Shown: positions 1 to 6,544 of the stretch, piece after piece
Numbering within the stretch: position 1 is the stretch's first letter
Layout of the letters: each line of letters starts with the position of its first letter
The notes under the pieces: generated by a model
The model's input: the letters and a program-made list of their open reading frames with translations, nothing else
Told to the model about the DNA's origin: nothing
Databases searched by the model: none
Made by a program: the position numbers and the translations under genes
Source: Pseudopedobacter sp039918235
Lineage (GTDB): Bacteria; Bacteroidota; Bacteroidia; Sphingobacteriales; Sphingobacteriaceae
Reading direction: 5' to 3'
Assembly: GCA_039918235.1 (NCBI GenBank)
Contig: JBDSHZ010000015.1
Coordinates: forward strand, 1 to 63,766
Length of the DNA stretch: 63,766 nt

Positions 1-904
1 TAGAGTGGTTATAAGGTGCTGGAATAGAAAGTGGATGGTAATCGTATTTCCTAGGCACAAATGAGCAAACTACAAAATTGTGTGCTTCAAAAGTTTGGTG
101 TACCGGAGGCGGTTGGTGTAAACGTCCGGTTATGGGTTCAAAATTATGGATAGAAAATGCCCAAGGATAATGGAAGCCATCCCAGCCTATAAAATCAAAA
201 GGATGCGTACCGTAAGTGTAAGGGTAAATTAATCCCTGCTTTTTAATCAGGATTTTAAAATCTCCTTTTTCATCCTTCGTTTCCAGATTTTCAGGTGTTT
301 TAACATCGCGTTCACAAAATGGAGAATGCTCTAACAATTGCCCGTTTTCGTTTCTGTAACGCTTTGGCGCTTTTATCGGGCTAAAGCTTTCTACAATAAA
401 AAGTCTGTTCTTTTCATCATTAAAATGGATTTGATAAATCACTCCTCGAGGAACGATCAGATAATCTCCATATTCAAAATTGATATTTCCATAACCAGTT
501 TTTAAAACCCCAGAGCCTTCATGAATAAAAATCATTTCATCGGCCATGGTGTTTTTGTAGAAATAATCCGTCATAGATTTTCTCGGCGCAGCCAAAGAAA
601 TATGAAGATCACTGTTCACCAAAACCGGCTTTCTGCTTTTAAGGTAATCATCTTCTGGTTTAATCTTAAAACCAATCAGGCTGGTGTGTTTAAGGTGTTT
701 TTCTCTGGCTATTTTTGGTTCTACGGAATAAGCCTCGCCTAACGCTTTAACAATTGTAGGGGCGTGGCAATGGTAAACCAAGGAGTAATTGCTGGAAAAA
801 CCTTCGGTAGAAACCAGTTCTTCGGCATAAAGTTCGCCATCTGGCTTACGAAATTGAGTATGTCTTTTAGGAGGAATAGCTCCTAATTTGTAATAAAAGG
901 GCAT
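1..904 (-). CDS. hmgA: Homogentisate 1,2-dioxygenase, 3' end cut by the window edge
   Basis: Opens the ring of homogentisate to maleylacetoacetate in phenylalanine/tyrosine breakdown; cytoplasmic, Fe(II)-dependent. About 301 codons are present from an ATG at 904; the C-terminus lies outside the window. The N-terminus reads MPFYYKLGAIPPKRHTQFRK, and the visible C-terminal part has the family stretches HPFDFIGWDGFHYPWAF, HQPPPVHQTFEAHNF and YDYHPLSIPAPYNHS, which carry the iron-binding histidine region. It is divergent from the fumarylacetoacetase-family gene at 1247, so the two steps of one pathway share a 342-bp control region. Identification is firm; completeness at the 3' end cannot be judged. 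Confidence 0.96.
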   Translation of the reverse strand, partial: MPFYYKLGAIPPKRHTQFRKPDGELYAEELVSTEGFSSNYSLVYHCHAPTIVKALGEAYSVEPKIAREKHLKHTSLIGFKIKPEDDYLKSRKPVLVNSDLHISLAAPRKSMTDYFYKNTMADEMIFIHEGSGVLKTGYGNINFEYGDYLIVPRGVIYQIHFNDEKNRLFIVESFSPIKAPKRYRNENGQLLEHSPFCERDVKTPENLETKDEKGDFKILIKKQGLIYPYTYGTHPFDFIGWDGFHYPWAFSIHNFEPITGRLHQPPPVHQTFEAHNFVVCSFVPRKYDYHPLSIPAPYNHS

Positions 905-1246
905 GGTAAATCTGTTTTAAAGATTAACGATTTAAAAAGAGAAAGCTTGTAATCTATTGATAACGAATGTTATCAATATACGGATTAGATGGAATATTGT
1001 GCGAAAACAATTTTCGCCACCATTGCAGAGCGGAATTTAGCAAGTACTCCCGAAGAAATCAATCTAAGATGCTTTAAGTTTTGCAATGAGTTAATTTTTA
1101 GTTCATTGCGAATATACGAATTTGAGCTCGGGAATCCTAAATCTAAATAAACATTGGCTTTGGTGAAATCAATTGCTATTTTTGATAAACTCCATTGCAA
1201 ACCAATTGTAATTAATCCGTATATTTCTTTAAATCCTTAGATTAAT
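905..1246. promoter_or_regulatory. Divergent control region between hmgA and the fah-family gene
   Basis: This 342-bp gap holds no convincing gene. A 71-codon open frame on the minus strand (985-1200) has no recognisable content. The region contains a perfect 10-bp-arm palindrome at 955-978 and a 7-bp-arm hairpin at 1001-1017. No good TTTG/TAnnTTTG promoter pair could be fixed for either gene; a weak TATATTTC at 1220-1227 lies ahead of the plus-strand gene but has no properly spaced partner. Confidence 0.5.
955..978. promoter_or_regulatory. Perfect palindrome upstream of hmgA, candidate operator
   Basis: The arms are TATTGATAAC and GTTATCAATA around the 4-base spacer GAAT. All 10 pairs match. 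It lies 51-74 bases upstream of the hmgA ATG, a typical place for a dimeric regulator. No candidate regulator gene for this pathway lies in the window. The operator role is inferred. Confidence 0.55.
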
Positions 1247-2260
1247 ATGAAACTTGTATCCTACAAAACCGAAGACCTCGAACATTTAGGTATTTTCTTT
1301 AACGGCCATATTTATAACCTCAACTCTTTAAATCACGTTATTCCTGATAATATGAGCCAATTTTTAAATGGTGGAGCTGCTTTAATGGAAGCGGCACATC
1401 GGGCTTATAACGAATTGAAAAGTGGAAAGATAACAGCTAAAGAAGAAATATTTTTTGAACTCTTGGCGCCTGTTCCTCATCCTACTTCTTGCAGAGATGC
1501 TTATGCTTTTAGAGAACATGTGGCAAACGCCCGTAGAAACAGAAAGGTAGAAATGATACCTGAGTTTGATGAATATCCTATATTTTATTTTACCAATCAT
1601 AATTCCATACAAGGACCGGGCGAAGTAAGATGCATGCCAGATCATTTTCAGAAATTGGATTTTGAACTAGAAGTGGCCGTTGTTTTAAATAAAAAAGGAA
1701 GAAATATTACCGCAGCTGCAGCAGATGATTATATCGCAGGTTTTTTAATCATGAATGATTTAAGTGCCCGTACTTTGCAAATGGAGGAGATGAAATTGAA
1801 TCTCGGCCCCGCTAAAGGAAAAGATTTTGCAACGGTAATTGGTCCGTGGTTGGTGACACCTGATGAATTGGAGGCCTATAAAGTATCCGCAAAAGAAGGT
1901 CATGCCGGAAACTGTTATAATTTGGAGATGAAATGCTGGGTGAATGGAAAATTGGTTTCGAAAGGAAATATGGGAAGTATGGACTGGACTTTTGCAGAAA
2001 TTATTGAGCGTTGTGCTTACGGTGTTGATGTTTTGCCAGGTGATGTGATAGGATCCGGAACAGTAGGCACAGGTTGTTTTCTGGAGTTAAACGGAACAGG
2101 TTTATTAAACGATCCTAATTTTCAATCTCAATGGTTACAGGATGGTGATGTAGTAGAAATGGAAATATCAGGTTTAGGACGATTGAGTAATACCATTATA
2201 AAGGAAGACAACGATTTCTCTATTTTAGCACTTAAAAAGAACATGAATGTTATCGCATAA
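1247..2260 (+). CDS. Fumarylacetoacetate hydrolase family protein
   Basis: Probable last step of tyrosine breakdown: hydrolysis of fumarylacetoacetate to fumarate and acetoacetate; cytoplasmic, metal-dependent. The 337-residue protein has the FAH fold signatures: a likely catalytic His in AYAFREHV (about residue 91), the metal-binding pair in LDFELEVAVV (E140, E142) and IMNDLSAR (D171), and a C-terminal PGDVIGSGTVGTGC loop. Its place beside hmgA and its overlap with the flavin reductase gene downstream support the pathway assignment. FAH-family members also act on other diketo acids, so the exact substrate is inferred from context. Confidence 0.88.
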   Translation: MKLVSYKTEDLEHLGIFFNGHIYNLNSLNHVIPDNMSQFLNGGAALMEAAHRAYNELKSGKITAKEEIFFELLAPVPHPTSCRDAYAFREHVANARRNRKVEMIPEFDEYPIFYFTNHNSIQGPGEVRCMPDHFQKLDFELEVAVVLNKKGRNITAAAADDYIAGFLIMNDLSARTLQMEEMKLNLGPAKGKDFATVIGPWLVTPDELEAYKVSAKEGHAGNCYNLEMKCWVNGKLVSKGNMGSMDWTFAEIIERCAYGVDVLPGDVIGSGTVGTGCFLELNGTGLLNDPNFQSQWLQDGDVVEMEISGLGRLSNTIIKEDNDFSILALKKNMNVIA

Positions 2261-3137
2261 AGTTTCAGATTTATCCAACGCAACAGTATATCAATTGTTA
2301 AGTTCCGCAATAGCGCCACGTCCTATCTGTTTTGCATCTACTATTGATCCAGATGGAAATGTAAATTTAAGTCCTTTTAGTTATTTTAACATGATGGGTG
2401 CAAACCCTCCAATCTGTGTTTTTTCTCCATCCAGAAGGGGAAGAGACAATACCGTTAAGCATACTTTAGAGAACGTGTTGGAAGTGCCAGAAGTGGTCAT
2501 TAATATTGTAAACTATAACATGGTGGAGCAAATGTCGCTGGCCAGTACAGATTACCCAAAGGGGGTAAATGAATTTCATAAATCTGGCTTTACACCGATC
2601 GCTTCAGAAACCATCCGTCCGCCGAGGGTAATGGAAGCGCCAGTGCAGTTTGAATGTGTAGTGAACGACATCATTGCTTTAGGGCAGGAGGGAGGAGCAG
2701 GAAACTTAGTAATTGCCGAAGTAAAAATGATTCATTTACATGAAGATATATTGGATAAAAACGGCAGAATTGACCCTTTCAAAATGGATCACGTAGCCCG
2801 ATTGGGTGGAAATTGGTATAGTCGTGTGACTGCAGAAAGTTTATTTGAAGTAGCAAAACCATTGGCCAAATTAGGAATTGGAGTGGATGCTTTACCATCA
2901 CATATTAAAAAATCAAACATCTTGACCGGGAATAATTTAGGGCAATTGGGCAATGTTGAGCTTTTGCCGAATGATGATGATGTAAAACTTTTTGAATTAG
3001 AACCAGAAATCAAAGAAATTTTAGATGCCACCCATGGCGATGCTAAAACGCGTGAAATTCAACTGCATTTAAAAGCAAAAGAGTTTTTGGGCGAAGGAAA
3101 AGTGGAGGAAGCTTGGAAGGTGTTATTGATAGATTAG
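2247..3137 (+). CDS. Flavin reductase family protein
   Basis: A 296-residue protein of the FMN-binding split-barrel flavin reductase family. The N-terminal half carries the typical block around SSAIAPRPICFASTIDPDG followed by SPFSYFNMM. The ATG at 2247 overlaps the end of the fah-family gene by 14 bases, so the two are surely co-transcribed and probably translationally coupled. Members of this family near hmgA/fah genes are common in Bacteroidota, but what they do in the pathway is not settled; it may supply reduced flavin to an unidentified monooxygenase. The C-terminal 90 residues lie outside the core domain and are not recognised. Confidence 0.85.
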   Translation: MLSHKVSDLSNATVYQLLSSAIAPRPICFASTIDPDGNVNLSPFSYFNMMGANPPICVFSPSRRGRDNTVKHTLENVLEVPEVVINIVNYNMVEQMSLASTDYPKGVNEFHKSGFTPIASETIRPPRVMEAPVQFECVVNDIIALGQEGGAGNLVIAEVKMIHLHEDILDKNGRIDPFKMDHVARLGGNWYSRVTAESLFEVAKPLAKLGIGVDALPSHIKKSNILTGNNLGQLGNVELLPNDDDVKLFELEPEIKEILDATHGDAKTREIQLHLKAKEFLGEGKVEEAWKVLLID

Positions 3138-3146
3138 TTTGGGTGG

Positions 3147-3188
3147 TTTTTCACGCAAAGAAAATTAAAGAGCGCAAAGGACGCAAGG
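3147..3188 (+). repeat. Intergenic repeat, left copy flanking the toxin-antitoxin pair
   Basis: Reads TTTTCACGCAAAG, then AGCGCAAAGGACGCAAGG after a short AT stretch. An inverted copy lies at 4065-4110 on the other side of the higBA-like pair, and related sequence occurs at about 5020-5075 and 54730-54765. It belongs to a dispersed non-coding repeat family. Confidence 0.6.
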
Positions 3189-3278
3189 ATGTATTTCCTT
3201 CAGGAGGAGTTTATTTTTTATGATTCTGCGTTTTTTTTAATTGATATATAAAGCTCATTCCTAATCATTCAAAATCTA

Positions 3279-3312
3279 AAAGTTTCTTTTTAACGAAACT
3301 TTATTATCTTTG
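3279..3312 (+). promoter_or_regulatory. higBA-like promoter with overlapping inverted-repeat operator
   Basis: TATCTTTG at 3305-3312 fits the Bacteroidota -7 consensus TAnnTTTG exactly. An inverted repeat, AAAGTTTC (3279-3286) and GAAACTTT (3295-3302), covers the expected -33 region and ends 2 bases before the -7 box. This is the usual position for autorepression by an antitoxin. The start codon follows 24 bases after the box. Confidence 0.65.
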
Positions 3313-3335
3313 TCTAAGTAGAAACATTTAATTAA

Positions 3336-3692
3336 ATGGAGAAACTTTTTGAGGTTATTATTTTAGAAGAAGTATTAGAATTTTTAGAAAGCCTACAGAA
3401 AAAGCATTCTGAAAAAATTCTTTATAATATTCGAAAATCTCAACTTGAATTAGATTCGGAACTCTTCAAAAAACTTAATAACGAAATCTGGGAATTTAGA
3501 ACCTTATATCAAGGGATTCAATATCGTCTGCTTGCTTTTTGGGACAAAACAGCAGAAAGTCAAACATTTGTAGTCTCCACACATGGTTTTGTAAAAAAAA
3601 GAAGCAAAGTTCCAGATAACGAGATTCAAAGGGCAATCCAGATTAGAGAGAATTATCTAAAAGAAAAAGTACTTAAAAATAAAAGGAAATGA
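3336..3692 (+). CDS. RelE/HigB-like toxin of the phage Gp49 family
   Basis: A 118-residue basic protein of the Gp49/HigB family: an N-terminal helical pair, then KLNNEIWEFRTLYQGIQYRLLAFW, the conserved strand block in which Arg residues act in mRNA cleavage, then a lysine-rich end. Family members are ribosome-dependent or free mRNA interferases. It precedes its antitoxin gene and overlaps it by 4 bases, the toxin-first order typical of HigBA rather than RelBE. No membrane segment is present. Activity is inferred. Confidence 0.85.
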   Translation: MEKLFEVIILEEVLEFLESLQKKHSEKILYNIRKSQLELDSELFKKLNNEIWEFRTLYQGIQYRLLAFWDKTAESQTFVVSTHGFVKKRSKVPDNEIQRAIQIRENYLKEKVLKNKRK

Positions 3693-4003
3693 AGACATAT
3701 ACATTAGATGAAGTACAGGATAAAATTATCGGAAAAGTTGGGACACCTGACCGTGATTTTTTTGAGTATGAACTTCAGATGAATTTATTAGGAAAGGCAA
3801 TAAAGCAAACAAGAAAAGAGCGGAATTTGACACAGGAAGAACTTGGTAAATTAATCGGAGTTCAGAAAGCCCAAATATCAAGACTTGAAAATAATGGTAG
3901 CAATGTAACTATGGATACTTTGATGAGGGTTTTTTCTGCTTTAAAAGCTAAAGTGAAATTACATGTTGAACTAGCAAACCTGAATATCAATATTGGTGAA
4001 TAA
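3689..4003 (+). CDS. HigA-like XRE-family antitoxin
   Basis: A 104-residue protein with a Cro/C1-type helix-turn-helix at about residues 37-92 (KAIKQTRKERNLTQEELGKL, then VQKAQISRLENNGSNVTMDT). It overlaps the toxin gene by 4 bases (ATGA), giving coupled translation. It should neutralise the toxin and bind the inverted repeat at 3279-3302. The N-terminal 35 residues lie outside the HTH and probably contact the toxin. Confidence 0.88.
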   Translation: MKTYTLDEVQDKIIGKVGTPDRDFFEYELQMNLLGKAIKQTRKERNLTQEELGKLIGVQKAQISRLENNGSNVTMDTLMRVFSALKAKVKLHVELANLNINIGE

Positions 4004-4064
4004 TATGTAATGCAAATCAGATTTTTTCAGAAGCCACAATATTCATTTCATAAGAAATAAAATA

Positions 4065-4110
4065 CCTTGCACCCTTTGCGAAAAATCTTTGCGCCCTTCG
4101 CGTGAAAATA
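4065..4110 (-). repeat. Intergenic repeat, right inverted copy flanking the toxin-antitoxin pair
   Basis: On the minus strand this reads TTTTCACGCGAAGGGCGCAA and then CGCAAAGGGTGCAAGG, closely matching the copy at 3147-3188 but in opposite orientation. The two copies bracket the higBA-like pair. Confidence 0.6.
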
Positions 4111-4113
4111 ATC

Positions 4114-4467
4114 TTAAACTTCTTCCCTTTTTACCAATAAAAACCAATCATTTTCTAATGGTAAATATCCATAATCATAACAGAATTTATAAGTGCTTCC
4201 TTTTAAGGTTTCATAGTTATGGGTGAAATAACTAAAGTTAAAACCAGCTTTCTCCAGTTTAGCTTTTGGGACTTTGGTTTTACCTTCGGGATTTAGTTTC
4301 TCTAAAACCTTTCGGTTTTTTAATAGAATGTTGTTTACGACTTTCACGTTGGTGAGGTCATCAGCCCTCAGCTTGTTATTAAAGTTGTTTCTGCATTGGT
4401 CGTCGCAGAATTTTTTATCTGCTCTCCCTACAATTGTAGCACCACAGTCTAAACATGTTTTACTCAT
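4114..4467 (-). CDS. Zinc-ribbon protein of unknown function (DUF2116-like)
   Basis: A 117-residue protein whose N-terminus has a four-cysteine zinc ribbon: C5xxC8 and C21xxxC25 (MSKTCLDCGATIVG, KKFCDDQC). The rest is basic, then ends in a conserved-looking YKFCYDYGYLPLENDWFLL segment. The start was set at the ATG at 4467: an upstream in-frame start at 4593 would add 42 unrelated residues overlapping the ssb upstream region. It is divergent from ssb. Function unknown; a nucleic-acid role is only a guess. Confidence 0.75.
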   Translation of the reverse strand: MSKTCLDCGATIVGRADKKFCDDQCRNNFNNKLRADDLTNVKVVNNILLKNRKVLEKLNPEGKTKVPKAKLEKAGFNFSYFTHNYETLKGSTYKFCYDYGYLPLENDWFLLVKREEV

Positions 4468-4642
4468 AACTCTTTGTTTTTCAATGGTAAATATAAAAAT
4501 TATCCATGTATAAACGTTTATAATCGAATATAAATACTTATTAACCGACTCAATTTCTTCACTATCCTCACCTTTGTATTGTCGGTTAGCCATGGTGGTT
4601 AGCTGTTCGTTAAAAAGTATTTACAAATTAAATTTTAAGATC

Positions 4643-4978
4643 ATGAGTAATTTAAGAAACAACGTAAGATTAATTGGACGTTTAGGCAATGCACCAGAAG
4701 TGAAAGAAATTTCAAAAACAAAGAAACTGGCCAAGTTCAGTATCGCTACCAGCGAAAGTTATAAAAATGATAAAGGCGAGAAAGTAGAAGAAACTCAGTG
4801 GCATAACATTACTTTATGGGATGCTCAGGCAACCATAGCAGAAAACTACCTCATTAAAGGAAGTGAAGTGGCCATTGAAGGAAAATTAGTAAACAAAAAT
4901 TATACTGATAAAGACGGGGTGAAGCGTTACGTTACGGAGATTATCGTAAGTGAATTGGTGCTTTTGGGTAAGAAATAA
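4643..4978 (+). CDS. ssb: Short single-stranded DNA-binding protein
   Basis: An OB-fold SSB of 111 residues (start MSNLRNNVRLIGRLGNAPEV at the ATG at 4643; an in-frame start at 4574 would add 23 residues). The core has the normal signatures KFSIATSESY, EETQWHNITLWD and EVAIEGKL. It stops at ELVLLGKK, so the flexible linker and the acidic C-terminal tip that recruits partner proteins in housekeeping SSBs are both absent. It is therefore probably a secondary SSB, with the main one elsewhere in the genome. Confidence 0.9.
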   Translation: MSNLRNNVRLIGRLGNAPEVKEISKTKKLAKFSIATSESYKNDKGEKVEETQWHNITLWDAQATIAENYLIKGSEVAIEGKLVNKNYTDKDGVKRYVTEIIVSELVLLGKK

Positions 4979-5248
4979 TTTAGAAGTGTGGAGTGAAATA
5001 GTAAGTAATCCTAAAAAGCTTTGCGTGAAATTTTAACCACAGAGAGCACAAAGATTTTTCACGGAGGGCGCAGAGTTAACAGAGCTAAATGGCAAAAACT
5101 AAAATACGCTCTCTGCGAAAATCATTGAAATCTGCGGGAGACTCTTTTATAATTAAGTTTTGCTTAATTATAAAAGAAAACCTTTGAAAAGGTAATTTGA
5201 GGAAATGTGAAATATAGCCCATGGTTTAAACCACGGGCTCTATTTATT
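4979..5248. repeat. Intergenic block of palindromes and dispersed repeat
   Basis: This gap has no gene. It holds, in order: a copy of the dispersed repeat (TTTGCGTGAAATTTTAACCA to about 5080), a perfect 15-bp-arm inverted repeat at 5143-5157/5163-5177 with a 5-base loop, a small ACCTTT-GA-AAAGGT palindrome, and a 12-bp-arm palindrome at 5216-5239 (AGCCCATGGTTT/AAACCACGGGCT, one mismatch). The last, followed by TATTTATTTT, may end transcription of the two convergent genes. Confidence 0.7.
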
Positions 5249-5758
5249 TTAAAGGTTCAGACCTTGCTCTTTAAATTCAAAATCCTGCCTTGTAAAAGTT
5301 CCGGGAGAAGCATGGTCACCTTCTTTAAAAGCGTAATTCACAAATTTTATTCCGGGGATAGAAGTAAATGAATAAGTAGTTTCAGAAAGAAAAATCTGTG
5401 CACCCATACTTCCACTTCCCCTCGTTAAATAATTGGCATCTGGGATGCTTACAAAAGCGGTATCATGCTGTTGCTTTAGCCAAACCAATTTAATTTCAGG
5501 ATATTTTCTGCCTAAAGCTTCAATTACATTTTCAGGACTAAGGTCATTTTCAGTGACTAAATCACTTTTAACCATGGCTATTTTCTGTGTAGTGGTATCT
5601 GTTACTGCAGCCCAAGGCACATCAGCAATTTCCACAGGTTTTTCGTTGCTATTCATTTCTGAATTGATGACCGAATCCTGCTCATTTACTGTTTTACTAT
5701 CCTGATTACAGGCAATAAATGAAACAGCAGCAATTAAAATTAAGGTTAACTTCTTCAT
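5249..5758 (-). CDS. Putative lipoprotein of unknown function
   Basis: A 169-residue protein with a lipoprotein signal: a short positive N-terminus, a hydrophobic stretch and the lipobox VSFIAC, with Cys at about residue 17. A low-complexity acidic linker rich in Asn, Glu and Ser follows. The mature part contains PENVIEALGRKYPEIKLVWL, resembling small periplasmic beta-rich domains, but no family was recognised. It probably sits in the inner leaflet of the outer membrane. It stands alone, followed at its 3' side by the palindrome block. Confidence 0.7.
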   Translation of the reverse strand: MKKLTLILIAAVSFIACNQDSKTVNEQDSVINSEMNSNEKPVEIADVPWAAVTDTTTQKIAMVKSDLVTENDLSPENVIEALGRKYPEIKLVWLKQQHDTAFVSIPDANYLTRGSGSMGAQIFLSETTYSFTSIPGIKFVNYAFKEGDHASPGTFTRQDFEFKEQGLNL

Positions 5759-5808
5759 GATTTATGTCTTTAATCTTGATTCTTTACTCTTGAATCTCAC
5801 TTCTCAAG

Positions 5809-6543
5809 CTAAGGCGTAGTCACCGCAACGGGCAAAATCTTTCCATTAAAAAAACGATGTCCGGTTAGCGCAAAATCAGCTAAATATTTGCCCATTTCAA
5901 AAGCCTGAACAGGCGACTGATAGCCCGGAAAAGCTTTATCCAACATTTCAGTTTGGGCAGATCCTAAAGCCAAGCAGTTCACACTGATGCCTTCTTCCAT
6001 CAATTCCTGCGCCAAACATTCAGTTAAATTATGCAAAGCAGCCTTGCTTGCAGAATAAGCCACCAAGCCTGGAAATTTTGAACTTCCCTGAAAACCGCCC
6101 ATTGAACCCACATTTAAAATATGAGATTTTTTACCCATCAGTGGCAACATAGCCTTAATTATTCTGAAATGTCCCAAAACATTCGACTGAAACATTTCCG
6201 CCATATCAAACTCGGTTAATTCTTTAAAAGGTTTATTGATCAAACTCCCTGCATTGTTAATCAGGATGTTTAACTCTCCAAATTGTTTTTTTACAAAATC
6301 GACTAATCCAGTTTCCTCATCGCTCAAAATATCAAAGACCAAACAATATAATTTAGCTTCTGGATTAATGCTGAGCGTAATCTTTTGCAGATTCTGTAGC
6401 TTTTCTTTTGAACGGGCAATGGCAATTACTTCATGCCCTTTGGTAGCAAGCTCTATTGCGGCTTCGAAGCCAATGCCACTACTGGCACCTGTAATGATGA
6501 TTTTTTGAGCAGGAAGCTGTTCGTCAAAAGAAGTTGTTTGCAT
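5809..6543 (-). CDS. Short-chain dehydrogenase/reductase
   Basis: A 244-residue classical SDR: TGASSGIG cofactor motif at residues 18-25, NNAG at 96-99, catalytic Ser in LNVGSMGG (about 147), and YSASK (Tyr163, Lys167). Acidic and Arg residues around position 43 (AIARSKEK) suggest NADP(H). It begins 1 base after the stop of the phenylalanine hydroxylase gene, so it is in the same operon. SDRs in this place may recycle a pterin cofactor (dihydropteridine reductase role), which would fit, but the sequence alone does not show the substrate. Confidence 0.88.
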   Translation of the reverse strand: MQTTSFDEQLPAQKIIITGASSGIGFEAAIELATKGHEVIAIARSKEKLQNLQKITLSINPEAKLYCLVFDILSDEETGLVDFVKKQFGELNILINNAGSLINKPFKELTEFDMAEMFQSNVLGHFRIIKAMLPLMGKKSHILNVGSMGGFQGSSKFPGLVAYSASKAALHNLTECLAQELMEEGISVNCLALGSAQTEMLDKAFPGYQSPVQAFEMGKYLADFALTGHRFFNGKILPVAVTTP

Positions 6544-6544
6544 A

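Noticed and set aside
521..742. Open frame on the plus strand opposite hmgA
   Set aside because: It lies inside the well-conserved hmgA reading frame on the other strand and has no recognisable content.
985..1200. 71-codon open frame between hmgA and the fah-family gene
   Set aside because: Runs over the hairpin, has no clear start context and no recognisable motif.
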